Origin: Microcoleus sp. bin48.metabat.b7b8b9.023
GTDB taxonomy: Bacteria > Cyanobacteriota > Cyanobacteriia > Cyanobacteriales > Microcoleaceae
DNA: 64,000 nt
Direction: 5' to 3'
NCBI RefSeq assembly: GCF_013299185.1
Contig: NZ_JAAFKG010000002.1
Location: forward strand, 127,370-191,369
Of the stretch, positions 1-9,379 are shown one piece after another. The number at the start of each line of letters is the position of its first letter. Position 1 is the first letter of the stretch. The notes beneath the pieces were generated by a model, which did not search any database, had not been told where the DNA came from, and saw nothing but the letters and a program-made list of their open reading frames with translations. A program made the translations under genes and the position numbers.

Positions 1-403
1 CGAAACTCAGAACCGCCTTATGGTAAAGCCGCATATCGATCAGCGTCAGTCCCCGGTTGTGCCAAATACTCGCCGCATATGGGTTGAACTCCAGAGCCCT
101 GTCAAAACTGTTAAGAGCCTCCAAAGGGCGGCCCAACTTTCCTAAAGCAATAGCCCGGTTGTGCCAGCCAAAGCTCGCATCCGGCTGCACCGCCAAGGCT
201 TCATCAAAACTCGAAAGCGCCTCTAAATGTCGTTCTAAGTTGCCCAAAGCCATACCTCGCCCGAACCAAGCCTTATAATGATCCGATTGCAAGTTCACAG
301 CTCTGTCAAAATTCGCCAGAGCACTATCATGATCGTTAGCTTCGAGGTGGCGCGAACCCAGATGATAATACCAAGCTGCTTCCAAGTTTTGAATTAAGTT
401 CAT
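1..403 (-). CDS. TPR-repeat protein, N-terminal part (runs off the window)
   Basis: Reading the minus strand from ATG at 403-401 gives an uninterrupted frame to the window edge (about 134 residues, MNLIQNLEAAWYYHLGSR...). It is made of 34-residue tetratricopeptide units with the usual W/Y-x-x-L/G-x-x-x and A-x-x-x-(F/Y)-x-x-A-(L/V) spacing, for example ALANFDRAVNL, ALSSFDEALAV and ALNSFDRALEF. TPR arrays are protein-interaction scaffolds. No other domain is visible in the part present, so the function of the full protein is unknown. The 3' end lies outside the window. The start is chosen because it is the first ATG before the TPR pattern begins. Confidence 0.8.
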   Translation of the reverse strand, partial: MNLIQNLEAAWYYHLGSRHLEANDHDSALANFDRAVNLQSDHYKAWFGRGMALGNLERHLEALSSFDEALAVQPDASFGWHNRAIALGKLGRPLEALNSFDRALEFNPYAASIWHNRGLTLIDMRLYHKAVLSF

Positions 404-644
404 AATATTTTTGCATCTATCTTAGGGATGATTCTACACAAAAAATGCCCGAGCTTCATCTGTAATTTCACTAAAAATTAGAAAATTTTGATACAGGGCG
501 ATCGCCCGTACAAACTGCTAGCGACAACCTCAACAATTGGCGGCTGAAACAGAGTAATTTCCTCCGATTAAATGCTTTTTCAGCTAACCACACTCATCGC
601 TGGTTGGAGGTGCTGCAAATCTCAGGCTGGCGCGAGTCACGCAA

Positions 645-745
645 CTATTACCAGAAAGAATTGGTTGAAAGTCGTAACCCTTTGAGGGAGAAATTACGAT
701 CGGACTATTTATTACCCCAATCCTCGCACTTCTAAGTAGAGGTCG
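645..745 (-). repeat. Dispersed ~115-bp element, copy 1 (minus orientation)
   Basis: In reverse complement this segment reads GACAGTTTGATAGCGACCTC, then an AAGTGCGAGGATTG block and a TAATAAATAG block, and ends CAACCAATTCTTTCTGGTAA. This is the same order of blocks as at 23.5, 24.4, 30.7 and 53.8 kb. The heptamer STRR sits at its 5' end, as in the other copies. Confidence 0.65.
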
Positions 746-786
746 CTATCAAACTGTCAACTGTCAACTGTCAACTGTCAACTGTT
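746..786. repeat. STRR heptamer array (CAACTGT)n
   Basis: Four perfect tandem copies of the heptamer CAACTGT (GACAGTT on the other strand) with partial flanks. The unit length is not a multiple of three, and the array lies between genes. Confidence 0.9.
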
Positions 787-869
787 AAACGCATCCAAAA
801 TTAGGTTTGCAATTACACTAAGAGTGCAAATCTCGTAGTTCCAATAGCTCCAACTTCTGCTTAGCAAAT

Positions 870-1232
870 TCAAGCAACCACAACCACTGTTTGAGCAGTC
901 TCGCTCAGCAACAACCTGCCTGAAGCATCAATACTAAAATCCTTCCCCAGCACAAAACCCTTGCCCATCAAGCGCTTGCAAACAACCAGCGCCGTAATGC
1001 GACGAATTTCTTCCATCACGTCAGCAGGAATCAAATAACTCAAACTCCAGATCACCGACTCACAGTCAGACCAAATCAAGCGCTCAATACTGACAATCAT
1101 CAAAGCAGCTACGCTGTCTGTTGACAGCCGCCCTCTGAGATCTGCAATCAAATCTTTACCAATTAAGCTATTGCGAGTCATCATCGCTCTAGCCATCTTT
1201 CCAATTTCTTGTTCGAGTTCTAAATGATTCAT
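870..1232 (-). CDS. Conserved-looking small protein of unknown function
   Basis: A frame of about 120 residues beginning MNHLELEQEIGKMARAMMTRN and ending TAQTVVVVA. It is acidic to neutral with several amphipathic helices and no membrane segment or signal peptide. I do not recognise a family. A GTG at 1241 would add three residues (MPS); the ATG at 1232 is preferred because it is a standard codon. Codon use (frequent GCGATCGC-type codons) is like that of the neighbours. It stands alone, transcribed away from deoC. It could be a cyanobacteria-specific protein; the call rests on frame length and normal amino-acid composition only. Confidence 0.55.
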   Translation of the reverse strand: MNHLELEQEIGKMARAMMTRNSLIGKDLIADLRGRLSTDSVAALMIVSIERLIWSDCESVIWSLSYLIPADVMEEIRRITALVVCKRLMGKGFVLGKDFSIDASGRLLLSETAQTVVVVA

Positions 1233-1533
1233 GCTTGGCACGGGCTGTTATGTTTTTAAAGCACTAATCGGAGTAAAAACAGTGACTGCTACCAGGCTCT
1301 GCTCTAGACTAGCTGACGCAGGCTCTACCACAACTCCTTTTAACAAAGTATACCTAAAGAAAGATTAAAAATGTATCTAAAGGCAGATACTAAAATTTAT
1401 TTTTTTTGTCATAAATGGATGAACCAATTCCCACAATAGTTGGTCTGAGCAGCAACTCAGAGCCTGAGGCAAGTTAAGAATTGGTAAATTCGATACATAA
1501 TAAAGATGTAGTTGCTTCGGAGAAAAAACAGCA
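1233..1533. other. Divergent spacer without recognisable features
   Basis: This 300-base spacer separates the minus-strand unknown gene from deoC and must hold both promoters. It is AT-rich around 1360-1420. I see no repeat, RNA gene or clear promoter match. Confidence 0.4.
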
Positions 1534-2214
1534 ATGGCTGCACAAGGGCCAGATATCGATATTGCCCCCTATATCGACCACGCCCTCATCGATCCGGGCG
1601 CCACTCCCGAGCAAGTAGAACACTGCTGCCAACAAGCAGAAAGATTTGGGTTTGCCACAGTTTGCGTGTATCCCGCCTACGTGCGACAAGCGGTAAGTCT
1701 TCTGCACGGCACAAAGCCAAAAGTTTCGACAGTCATAGGTTTTCCCACGGGAGCAACCACATCAGCAGTCAAACTCTACGAAGCTCTAGAAGCGGCAGAC
1801 AGCGGAGCCGTTGAGTTAGATGTCTCGGTCAATTTAGGATTGTTGAAAGCCGGAAAAAGCGACGAATTTCACCGGGAATTGGCCGAAATTTGCGAAGAAA
1901 CCGGACTAACTATCAAGGCAATTATCGAATGCTCGATGCTTTCTGATGAGGAAAAACAATTAGCGGCTGAGCTTTGCATGGAGGCGGGCGCCGTTTATAT
2001 CAAAACTAACACGGGCTTTTTTGGTGGGGCGACAGTTGAAGATGTACGGTTGTTGAAGGAATTTACTAAGGGAAGGGTTGGTATTAAAGCGGCCGGAGGA
2101 ATTCGCACTCACGAACAAGCTATCGATTTGATCGTGGCTGGTGCGACTCGTTTGGGGACTTCTCGCGGCCCGGAATTAATCCGCCAGCGAGATAATTTAA
2201 ATCAGACTCATTAG
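1534..2214 (+). CDS. deoC: Deoxyribose-phosphate aldolase
   Basis: The 226-residue product matches class I DeoC, which reversibly cleaves 2-deoxyribose-5-phosphate to glyceraldehyde-3-phosphate and acetaldehyde in deoxynucleoside catabolism. The Schiff-base lysine lies in VYIKTNTGF (Lys157), the second catalytic lysine in [10 protein letters not shown] (Lys185), and the conserved aspartate in VELDVSVN (Asp96). Length is normal for the family (220-260). The ATG at 1534 follows GGAG about ten bases upstream and gives a complete N terminus ([12 protein letters not shown]). recO follows 125 bases downstream on the same strand, a pairing I recall from other cyanobacteria. Confidence 0.95.
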   Translation: MAAQGPDIDIAPYIDHALIDPGATPEQVEHCCQQAERFGFATVCVYPAYVRQAVSLLHGTKPKVSTVIGFPTGATTSAVKLYEALEAADSGAVELDVSVNLGLLKAGKSDEFHRELAEICEETGLTIKAIIECSMLSDEEKQLAAELCMEAGAVYIKTNTGFFGGATVEDVRLLKEFTKGRVGIKAAGGIRTHEQAIDLIVAGATRLGTSRGPELIRQRDNLNQTH

Positions 2215-2222
2215 TCATTGGA

Positions 2223-2290
2223 AGGTACGTTGTTGCGCTTGGGCGCTCTTTAATCTATGAAAGAGCGCTCAAGCGCAACTACGTACCTCA
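2223..2290. repeat. Palindromic repeat, GGTACGT(A)GTTGCGC family
   Basis: An imperfect inverted repeat of about 68 bases: arms AAGGTACGTTGTTGCGCTTG and, in reverse complement, AGGTACGTAGTTGCGCTTGA, with a short A/T-rich loop (TTTAATCTATGAAA). Related copies are at 33.67-34.13 (tandem), 52.44 and 55.06 kb. It may act as a hairpin between deoC and recO but lacks a U-tract. Confidence 0.8.
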
Positions 2291-2339
2291 AAATTAATTC
2301 CTATAAGAATGCCGTTGTAAATCTAAAATCTAAAATCTA

Positions 2340-3215
2340 GTGACTCGAACTTACAAAGCAATTGGAATCAATCTTAAGAGTGCGCCGATCGGCGAATCCG
2401 ATCGCCTGCTGACAGTTTTGACACGGGAATTCGGCTTAATTAAAGCTGTAGCGCCCGGTGTTCGCAAACAGCGATCGAGCATTGGCGGGAGAAGCGAGTT
2501 ATTTGTTGTCAACGAATTGCTGATCGCCAAAGGCCGATCGCTCGACAAGATTACCCAAGCCTCCACCGTCGAATCCTATCCGGGTTTGAGCCGCAACCTC
2601 GGAAAACTATCAGCCGCACAATATCTGGCCGAATTGGCGATCGCCAGCGCCCTATCCGACGAGCCGCAAGAATCACTGTTCTTTTTGCTGGGGGAACACT
2701 TGAGCCGTTTGGAGCGTTTGTCCGATCGCACAGAAATTGAATCCGCCGCCCTGCTAGTCGCCCATCTAGCCCAGGGTATTTTTCACTTGCTAGCCCTAGC
2801 AGGCCTCGCGCCCCAAGTCCAAGTCTGCTGTGCTACCAGAGAGCCACTCATCCCAAATTTCACAGATCCGAACTGGGAAACCGGGTTTAGTATACCCTCT
2901 GGGGGAACCTTCAGCTTGCTGGAGCTAGCTAACCTAGAGGCAGAACTTTCCTCACAAACCGGCAGCCTGTACAGATCCAGCTCCCGTTCCCGGCAAACGA
3001 GCGACAGCAAACACTTGATAAATTTCCATATTAATGCTAAAGAATTAGCTGCACTGCAACAGTTGGGTAGTGCAGAACTAGGAGAGGGGATTGCCGATCG
3101 CGCGACTTGGATATCAGTAGAAAATATTTTGCGGCAATATGCCCAGTATCATTTAGGTTGCACGATTCGATCGGGAAGCTCGATCGACACCTACTTGGAG
3201 AGTTTTGAGTTTTAA
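2340..3215 (+). CDS. recO: DNA repair protein RecO
   Basis: A 291-residue RecO homologue. RecO anneals single strands and, with RecR and RecF, loads RecA at gaps. The N-terminal OB fold is clear (YKAIGINLKSAPIGESDRLLT, then FGLIKAVAPGVRK and a GGRSELF segment, residues 1-80). A helical domain follows (LSAAQYLAELA... to about 170). Only a CC pair and no complete four-cysteine zinc site is visible in the C-terminal part. The start is GTG at 2340, directly after a TCTAAAA heptamer run. The protein aligns from its first residues with the family, so this start is likely. Confidence 0.92.
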   Translation: MTRTYKAIGINLKSAPIGESDRLLTVLTREFGLIKAVAPGVRKQRSSIGGRSELFVVNELLIAKGRSLDKITQASTVESYPGLSRNLGKLSAAQYLAELAIASALSDEPQESLFFLLGEHLSRLERLSDRTEIESAALLVAHLAQGIFHLLALAGLAPQVQVCCATREPLIPNFTDPNWETGFSIPSGGTFSLLELANLEAELSSQTGSLYRSSSRSRQTSDSKHLINFHINAKELAALQQLGSAELGEGIADRATWISVENILRQYAQYHLGCTIRSGSSIDTYLESFEF

Positions 3216-3533
3216 ATTTTGAATCTCGTGGAGTAAAAATCTCACGGAATAGCAGGGGTTTGAAGCCCCAGCATGAAGGCAGATTGTGATAAGAACGAAG
3301 TTTAAATCTCCATTCTCATCACTTCGCTGTCAACTGTCAACTGTCAACTGTCAACTGTTTAACTCAGCTTGCGGGATATCCGAACCTGTAAGCAATTTCA
3401 GGTAAATGCTCAAAATTCTTGCAAAACTAGATAATAAGAAAAGTTACGAGTTATTAAATTTAGAGGTTAACGCCTCAATTTGAATTCCCATCCCCCCAAG
3501 CTCAACCATCCCAGGCGATCCACCCCAAATCCT
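3216..3533. other. Spacer with STRR array
   Basis: The spacer between recO and the MFS gene carries a CAACTGT heptamer array at about 3327-3360 (four copies plus a partial). The rest shows no gene or structure. If the TTG at 3480 is used, the spacer ends at 3479. Confidence 0.55.
3327..3360. repeat. STRR heptamer array (CTGTCAA)n
   Basis: Four to five tandem copies of the same heptamer as at 746, in the recO-MFS spacer. Confidence 0.9.
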
Positions 3534-5099
3534 ATGATGCGACTGTCCGATACTGATTTGAGAAGATCTATTTTAGCTGTGACCCACCACAAGATGGAAG
3601 AACGAGAAAATTTTCCAGATTTTGACTCATCGCCCGTCTTTGCCGATCGACAATGGAGTAACGCCCAAGACCCAGAAATGGACAAATATCCCACAAATCC
3701 AGAAATAGACTGGAACAACAGCCAGGAACCAGAAGCCATCCCCCCGCTGTCAACCGCAGCAACCGCAGCAGAGCTCGCGGAAGCAGCAGGCGAAACTCCC
3801 GAGCAACAAACCGGATTTCTGCCGGTGTTGAAAAACCGAAATTTTCTAGCCTTGTGGAGCGGTCAAGTTTTCTCGCAACTAGCAGATAAAGTTTATCTCG
3901 TACTGACGATCGCCCTGGTAGCCAGCAGATTTCAAGCGCCAGATCAAACCATCAGCAGGTGGGTATCGGCAATCATGATCGCCTTTACCATACCGGCGGT
4001 ATTATTTGGGGCTGCTGCGGGCGTATATGTCGATCGTTGGTCGAAAAAAGCTGTGCTCGTAGCCACAAACCTGCTGCGGGGAGGCTTCGTCTTAACATTA
4101 CCCCTGCTGCTGTGGCTGTCTGACGGGTGGGAACTCGGTCAACTACCGCTCGGATTCTGCCTGCTGCTGCTAGTAACATTCCTAGTTTCGACCCTAACTC
4201 AATTTTTCGCCCCAGCAGAACAGTCAGTAATTCCCTTAATTGTGGAACGCCGCCACCTGCTATCGGCAAACTCGCTCTACACCACAACCATGATGGGTTC
4301 GGTGATTATCGGCTTTGCAGTCGGAGAACCCTTACTAGCCTTAGCCGACACCCTATTTACCAATCTCGGTGGCGGACTCGGAATCGGCAAAGAATTAGTA
4401 GTCGGGGGAAGTTACGCCTTCGCCGGAGTGCTGTTGCTGTCGATGAAAACAGGCGAAAAAAACGAAGTCGAACACGAACCGCCGCATCCCCTAGCAGATT
4501 TAAAAGACGGGCTGCGTTACATCAACGATCAACCGAAAGTCCGCAATGCTTTAATTCAACTAATTATTCTATTTTCCATTTTTGCAGCCTTAGCAGTTCT
4601 AGCGGTGCGGCTGGCAGAAATCCTGCCCGGTATGAAAGCGTCGCAATTTGGCTTTTTGCTGGCTGCGGTGGGCGTCGGGATGGCTGCTGGGGCGACGACA
4701 GTCGGCTATCTCGGCCACAAATTTTCTCACTCCCAACTGAGTTTAATCGGATCTGTGGGTATGGCAGTTGCTCTGATCGGTATTTCTGCATTTACGCACC
4801 ATTTGTGGATCTCGGTGCTGTTCATTACCCTGTTGGGTTTGTTTGCCTCGTTGGTGGGAGTGCCGATGCAGACGACAATTCAAGCAGAAACCCCAGAAGA
4901 AATGCGGGGAAAAGTCTTTGGGCTGCAAAACAATGCGACTAATATCGCTTTGAGTTTACCATTAGCTTTAGCGGGAGTAGCCGAAACATTTCTGGGTTTG
5001 CCGACGGTATTTTTGGCTTTAGCAGGATTGGCGATCGCAGGTGGCGTCTTAACCTGGTATATTTCCCGTAGCACTAATAGCAAAGTCGATCGAATTTAA
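3534..5099 (+). CDS. Major facilitator superfamily transporter
   Basis: An MFS permease with about twelve membrane segments. A hydrophilic N-terminal tail of roughly 80 residues precedes LPVLKNRNFLALWSGQVFSQ, the typical first helix of the family, and an AAAGVYVDRWSKKAV loop marks the helix 2-3 motif A (G-x-x-x-D-R-x). Helices continue to GLAIAGGVLTWYISRS near the end. The frame stays open upstream to a TTG at 3480. ATG codons at 3534 and 3594 are the alternatives, and none has a strong ribosome site. The substrate cannot be read from sequence; efflux of a small molecule is the usual role for this subgroup. The GT4 gene follows after only 26 bases, suggesting co-transcription. Confidence 0.9.
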   Translation: MMRLSDTDLRRSILAVTHHKMEERENFPDFDSSPVFADRQWSNAQDPEMDKYPTNPEIDWNNSQEPEAIPPLSTAATAAELAEAAGETPEQQTGFLPVLKNRNFLALWSGQVFSQLADKVYLVLTIALVASRFQAPDQTISRWVSAIMIAFTIPAVLFGAAAGVYVDRWSKKAVLVATNLLRGGFVLTLPLLLWLSDGWELGQLPLGFCLLLLVTFLVSTLTQFFAPAEQSVIPLIVERRHLLSANSLYTTTMMGSVIIGFAVGEPLLALADTLFTNLGGGLGIGKELVVGGSYAFAGVLLLSMKTGEKNEVEHEPPHPLADLKDGLRYINDQPKVRNALIQLIILFSIFAALAVLAVRLAEILPGMKASQFGFLLAAVGVGMAAGATTVGYLGHKFSHSQLSLIGSVGMAVALIGISAFTHHLWISVLFITLLGLFASLVGVPMQTTIQAETPEEMRGKVFGLQNNATNIALSLPLALAGVAETFLGLPTVFLALAGLAIAGGVLTWYISRSTNSKVDRI

Positions 5100-5125
5100 A
5101 AAATAACAAACTCTGATTTACTCGA

Positions 5126-6352
5126 ATGCACATCGCTTGGCTAGGAAAAAAATCACCTTTTTGCGGTAATGTAACTTACTCCAGGGAAGTCACTAACGCA
5201 CTATTAGACCGCGAATACCAGGTCAGTTTCCTGCACTTTGCCCAAGAAGCGGGCCAAATTGACAGGAATAATGCCGCGTGGAGCGTAGCAAATGGAAAAT
5301 GGGGAAGTGGAATTACTCCAACTTCATATACCAATTCGCTTTCGCCCGCGAGTTGCAACGAAGTTTCTTTACCCTGTCACTACAAATCGCAAATTTATAC
5401 GATTCCAACTCTCAAATCCCGCACAGTGTTGATGAAGTCTTTGCGGCGGCTGAAACCGGATGTTGTTCACGCTTCCCTGACGCTTTCGCCCCTAGACTTT
5501 CTGCTACCGGAAATTTGTCAAGAATTGAATTTGCCTTTGGTGGCGACTTTTCACCCGCCGTTCGATCGCAAATTGCGGAATTTGACATCGGGAACCCAAC
5601 ACCTGATGTATCAACTGTACGCTCCGTTTTTGGCTAACTACGACTCGACGATCGTCTTTTCTTACATTCAGCGGGATATTTTGGTGAAGTTGGGAGTGCC
5701 GGAAGAACGGGTAGCTGTGATTCCCAACGGCGTAGACGCGGCGAAGTATTCGCCCGGGCCTTCAAACTTGAAGTCGGAATTAAAAGCCGATCGACTTTTT
5801 GTATATCAAGGCCGCATTGCCCCCGAGAAAAATGTTGAGGCTTTGCTGAAGGCCTGGAAACAATGTAATTTTGGGCCTGGTAACGTATTGGCGATCGTAG
5901 GCGACGGGCCCCTCGCCGCCTCCCTGCAACTGTCCTACGGCGAAGAGGACGGCATTGTATGGCTCGGATTTGTCGCCGAGGAGGAACGCCGGATCGAAAT
6001 TCTGCGCGGTGCAGATGTATTTATTTTGCCTTCTTTGGTGGAGGGACTGTCGCTGTCGCTGCTGGAAGCGATGGCCTGCGGTTTAGCTTGTTTGGCAACG
6101 GATGCCGGTGCTGACGGAGAAGCCTTGGAGGAAGGCGCGGGGATAGTTTTGAACACTCAGCGGGTGCGGAGTCAGTTACTAACTTTGCTGCCGCTGTTTT
6201 GCGATCATCCTGAGTTCGGAATGCTGCTGGGTCAAAAAGCACGCCAACGGGCGATCGAGCGTTACACTCTCAGTCAGAATATTACTGAGTTGGAAAAGCT
6301 GTATTCAGAGGTTTTGCAGAAGCAGCGGGTGCCGCTGCGGGGCTTGGCATAG
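5126..6352 (+). CDS. Glycosyltransferase, GT4 family (group 1)
   Basis: The 408-residue protein has the two-domain GT-B layout. The N-terminal acceptor domain begins MHIAWLGKKSPFCGNVTYSR and includes LKPDVVHASLTLSP. The C-terminal donor domain has VIPNGVDAAKYSPG, then YQGRIAPEKNVEALLKAW and the nucleotide-sugar segment PSLVEGLSLSLLEAMACG followed by A-T-D-A-G-A-D-G-E. The E-x7-E type signature is present (EGLSLSLLE). These enzymes move a sugar from a nucleotide donor with retention of configuration; donor and acceptor are unknown. It follows the MFS gene by 26 bases, so transporter and transferase may act on one pathway, which is inference. Confidence 0.9.
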   Translation: MHIAWLGKKSPFCGNVTYSREVTNALLDREYQVSFLHFAQEAGQIDRNNAAWSVANGKWGSGITPTSYTNSLSPASCNEVSLPCHYKSQIYTIPTLKSRTVLMKSLRRLKPDVVHASLTLSPLDFLLPEICQELNLPLVATFHPPFDRKLRNLTSGTQHLMYQLYAPFLANYDSTIVFSYIQRDILVKLGVPEERVAVIPNGVDAAKYSPGPSNLKSELKADRLFVYQGRIAPEKNVEALLKAWKQCNFGPGNVLAIVGDGPLAASLQLSYGEEDGIVWLGFVAEEERRIEILRGADVFILPSLVEGLSLSLLEAMACGLACLATDAGADGEALEEGAGIVLNTQRVRSQLLTLLPLFCDHPEFGMLLGQKARQRAIERYTLSQNITELEKLYSEVLQKQRVPLRGLA

Positions 6353-6390
6353 AGAAGGAAGAAGGAAGAAGGAAGAAGGAAAGATTGCCG
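6353..6390. repeat. Heptamer array (GAAGGAA)n
   Basis: Tandem GAAGGAA units directly after the GT4 stop codon. The same heptamer family recurs at 27.65 and 32.87 kb. Confidence 0.8.
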
Positions 6391-6391
6391 T

Positions 6392-6517
6392 ATGGTTCGT
6401 AGTGCGGACTTTAGTCCGCTCTTTGGAAGAAGGAAGAAGGAATGAGTGTCGTATGGTTCGTAGTGCGGACTTTAGTCCGCTCTTTGGCTGCGGACTAAAG
6501 TCCGCACTACAAACCAA
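6392..6517. repeat. Palindromic GTAGTGCGGAC repeat, two direct and one inverted copy
   Basis: Two direct copies of GTTCGTAGTGCGGACTTTAG followed by TCCGCTCTTTGG (about 6394 and 6453), then an inverted partner TGCGGACTAAAGTCCGCACT (about 6490). The second copy and its partner can fold into a long hairpin between the convergent GT4 and MprF-like genes, where it could serve as a bidirectional transcription barrier. Confidence 0.8.
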
Positions 6518-6523
6518 TTTTCT

Positions 6524-8203
6524 CTAACTTCCCGGGCGCAAATAGTCAAAAAGTCTATCGCCCGAATCGGCCCGAATCAAAGCAACCACAACATCCGGCA
6601 AACTTCCCCAACTCGGATAAACAAAATAACGCGGTTCCCAGCGCGGCCCAAACTTATCTTTAAAACTGTGCAGTCCCTTAAAATTATAAAACTTGCTCAA
6701 GTGATCCGAAAGATAAATTAAAACCTTTTCCAAACGCCCGGATTTCCCAGGTTCTCCGACTCCCGCCAACGCCGACAAACCCAAATCGAATTCTACATAG
6801 CCCAACTCTTGACAGTGCTGCAACATCGAAGCAAACAAACACTCCATCGTGCCGTTTTCTACCTCAGTACGGCGCCGCATTAAATCAACTCCAACCACTC
6901 TATCGCCCACCGATATCATATTAGCAAAAGCACTAATTTTACCGTCGGGAGTGTGGATGGCTGCGACCCGAGTTTTCTGCAAATATGCCTCATCAAACCA
7001 ACCGACAGAAAACTGTTTTTCGGCACCCTGAACCATTTGCAGCCACTCGTCACTGACGAATTTCATCTTTCGCATCAACTCCAAACTTAAAGGAGGCTCG
7101 TGAAATTTGACTTGATGGCCGGCTTTTGTGAGTCGGTTGATTGCAGTTCTCAAGTTTTGATTTGCCTTGCCTTTGAGAGTAAAAGTTTTGAGATCAACAA
7201 TTGCTTCTTCACCAATTTGCACCACTCGAAAACCGAGATTAGAATACATTTCTAGATCGTCGGGCAAAGTTTGATAGAATGCAGGATACCAGTCATTGCG
7301 ATCGCAAAACTCTTGAAACCCCAGAATAGCCTCTTTGCGGTCTTCTGGGAGGCCGATGGGGTCTCCAAGGGCGATCGCACCTCTACCTTTGGGCACATAG
7401 GCGATCGTACTTTTACCCGAAGGACTAAAATAATAAGATTTATCCTCAAGCAACGCCAATTTTGCCAGTGTTGTCCGCCCGTATTTTTCTACAATTTCTC
7501 TAGCTTCATTCCGTTCCGAAAAACTCGCCGAATTTCGCAGCAGCACCGGGCGCAGCAGCATCAAAAGTGCATAACCAATCGTTACCGCACCTACAGCATA
7601 AATCGAATCCGCAAAAAAGCTAGCAAACCTAGTTTTCGGAACCAAACCCGCATTATCCGCCGTAAAAAACATGGCGAAAGTTTGGAATATAGCATCGTCC
7701 CAATCGAAATTAATTGCTTTTTCGTTAACTTCAAAACGCCCGTCTAAAATGTAAAAACCAGCCGTACCGTAAGCTAGCGTAAACAGCAAAGCGCCCAGCA
7801 AAACTCGGATTCCTTGAGCAATTGAAGGGCGATCGGATTTAGCAGTAAACGTCTTCCGCATCACCAACAACTGAAACAGCAGCACCCCAGAAAGCAAACT
7901 TTCTTCAACATCCAATCCCTTGACTAGATGAGTTAAAATAGAAGCAATTAACAATCCCACCGTCAGCAACCAAGCAACCCGCTTGCGACGCAACAAATTA
8001 GTTGCCAGAGTTAGCAGCATAAATCCGATAACGGCTGCAAAAAAATGCCCGCCCGCCCGCACGGGAAAAGGAAAAAATGGTTCCAGCCAATTTCGGCGAT
8101 CGGGTAAACTGGGAGTTACAGCAGACAGCAGGTTAATAACTCCAACCAATCCAGTTAAAAATGATGCAGTCCAGAGTCCAATCCTAGTTTTTTGGGATAA
8201 CAC
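6524..8203 (-). CDS. MprF-like membrane protein with DUF2156 (phosphatidylglycerol aminoacyltransferase-type) domain
   Basis: The 559-residue protein has about six N-terminal membrane helices (residues about 8-215, for example IGLWTASFLTGLVGVINLLS and GGHFFAAVIGFMLLTLATNL). A soluble C-terminal half follows (about 240-545) with the DUF2156/GNAT-like pattern: EIVEKYGRTTLAKLALLEDK, YFSPSGKSTIAYV, AIALGDPIG, FNFKGLHSFKDKFGPRWEPR. In MprF this domain transfers amino acids from tRNA to phosphatidylglycerol, and in other members its role is unproven. The start is GTG at 8203 with AAAGGTG about five bases upstream. Lipid aminoacylation is therefore possible but inferred. Confidence 0.88.
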   Translation of the reverse strand: MLSQKTRIGLWTASFLTGLVGVINLLSAVTPSLPDRRNWLEPFFPFPVRAGGHFFAAVIGFMLLTLATNLLRRKRVAWLLTVGLLIASILTHLVKGLDVEESLLSGVLLFQLLVMRKTFTAKSDRPSIAQGIRVLLGALLFTLAYGTAGFYILDGRFEVNEKAINFDWDDAIFQTFAMFFTADNAGLVPKTRFASFFADSIYAVGAVTIGYALLMLLRPVLLRNSASFSERNEAREIVEKYGRTTLAKLALLEDKSYYFSPSGKSTIAYVPKGRGAIALGDPIGLPEDRKEAILGFQEFCDRNDWYPAFYQTLPDDLEMYSNLGFRVVQIGEEAIVDLKTFTLKGKANQNLRTAINRLTKAGHQVKFHEPPLSLELMRKMKFVSDEWLQMVQGAEKQFSVGWFDEAYLQKTRVAAIHTPDGKISAFANMISVGDRVVGVDLMRRRTEVENGTMECLFASMLQHCQELGYVEFDLGLSALAGVGEPGKSGRLEKVLIYLSDHLSKFYNFKGLHSFKDKFGPRWEPRYFVYPSWGSLPDVVVALIRADSGDRLFDYLRPGS

Positions 8204-8337
8204 AGTTCACCTTTGTAAATTTTAGCAATTTGTGATAGGAATCTTTTATGAAAGTAATCGCAGAGGGTTATTTCGATTTCGACGCACACCAAACAATAAC
8301 ATCTAAGAATTATACGAACCCAGATAAAAGAATCAGG

Positions 8338-9252
8338 CTATCGGACATCACCCGCTATCTTAAACTGACCTCCAACATAACTCAAAGAATCCGCTAAATG
8401 CTTGTGCCAATAATTCCAACCCACATCCGGGCCGACAATTCCGTGCCCGCCAGGAAATTTGTTAAACTCGTTAGAGATGCCCAAACTATTTAATTGTTCG
8501 TGAAATTGTTGCGTAGAAGTCAGAAATTTTTCGTCTCCTTCCCCCGCATCTAAATAAGCCCGCAGTCTCTGTCTGTCTTTGGTAGAAAGTTTCGGCACTA
8601 AATATTTAGGACTGTTAGCTTTGCCACTTTGATCGGTAAAATAACCGCTGTGGCTGAACAGAATATTAAAATTATTTAAATATCGCAAACCGATATTAAA
8701 AGCTCCCCACCCCCCCGAAGATTGTCCTCCCATTGCCCAGAATTTGGGGTCTTCCAGCGTTCTGTAGCGCGATTTTACAATTTGAACCAACTCGGAGCCG
8801 ATCGCAGTTCCTACCTTACCGTTAGGCCCGTCAAAATACTGCGGGTCCCACAAAGGACTCGTCCCGCGCTTGTCATTTCCGTCAGGGGTAATGATAATTG
8901 ACGGTGGCAATCTTTTGCTTTTATATAAATCGTGGAGCACGGAAGTAACAGCAGCTTTGTCTTGATAGGCGCGCGCATCTCCGTGCCCGCCGTGTAGCAA
9001 AAAAATCACTGGATAGCGCTGTTTAGGATTTTTTGCATACCCGGGAGGTAGAATTAAGCCGTAGGTGCGCTCTGAATTCATAGCTGCACTTTTATATGTT
9101 TTGAGTTCAAATTTTAAGTCGGCATCGGCTATGATTTTCGGAGGGTCTAATTGAGGTGCTCCGGCAATAAACACGTACCAGTATCCCGTCGCACCTAGCA
9201 GGAGGATTGTACCCGCACCAATACCTAAAACTTTTCCCAGCCACTTAGGCAT
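8338..9252 (-). CDS. Membrane-anchored or secreted alpha/beta-hydrolase, esterase D / feruloyl-esterase type
   Basis: The 304-residue protein begins with a signal anchor ([20 protein letters not shown]...). It then shows the esterase fold: [18 protein letters not shown] (oxyanion region), PSIIITPDG, the nucleophile elbow [12 protein letters not shown] (Ser in G-Q-S-S-G), an aspartate in [10 protein letters not shown], and the catalytic histidine in [21 protein letters not shown]. Esterases of this type hydrolyse carboxylic esters outside the cytoplasm; the substrate is unknown. The ATG at 9252 is followed upstream, within one base, by a heptamer array, so its promoter region is made of repeats. 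Confidence 0.87.
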   Translation of the reverse strand: MPKWLGKVLGIGAGTILLLGATGYWYVFIAGAPQLDPPKIIADADLKFELKTYKSAAMNSERTYGLILPPGYAKNPKQRYPVIFLLHGGHGDARAYQDKAAVTSVLHDLYKSKRLPPSIIITPDGNDKRGTSPLWDPQYFDGPNGKVGTAIGSELVQIVKSRYRTLEDPKFWAMGGQSSGGWGAFNIGLRYLNNFNILFSHSGYFTDQSGKANSPKYLVPKLSTKDRQRLRAYLDAGEGDEKFLTSTQQFHEQLNSLGISNEFNKFPGGHGIVGPDVGWNYWHKHLADSLSYVGGQFKIAGDVR

Positions 9253-9253
9253 A

Positions 9254-9368
9254 ATGTTACTTGTTATTTGTTATTTGTTATTTGTTATTTGTTATTTGTT
9301 ACTTGTTATTTGTTATTTGTTATTTGTTACTTGTTACTTGTTACTTGTTACTTGTTACTTGTTACATA
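9254..9368. repeat. Heptamer array (TTGTTAT / TTGTTAC)n
   Basis: About fifteen tandem heptamers alternating between TTGTTAT and TTGTTAC, with a short run of each variant clustered together. It lies directly against the start codon of the divergent esterase gene. Confidence 0.95.
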
Positions 9369-9379
9369 TAAAATCATTA

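Larger units (their letters stand above)
404..869. other. Gene-free spacer with dispersed element and STRR
   Basis: No credible gene is seen. From about 645 to 735 it holds a reverse-oriented copy of the dispersed element of about 115 bp described under findings. That copy is followed at about 746-786 by the heptamer array CAACTGT. An open frame of about 87 codons ends at 735 but has no ATG start and half of it is the dispersed element, so it is not called a gene. Confidence 0.6.

Noticed and set aside
475-735. Open frame of about 87 codons on the plus strand ending SDYLLPQSSHF
   Set aside because: It has no ATG start, and its second half is a reverse copy of the ~115-bp dispersed element, so the open frame is accidental.
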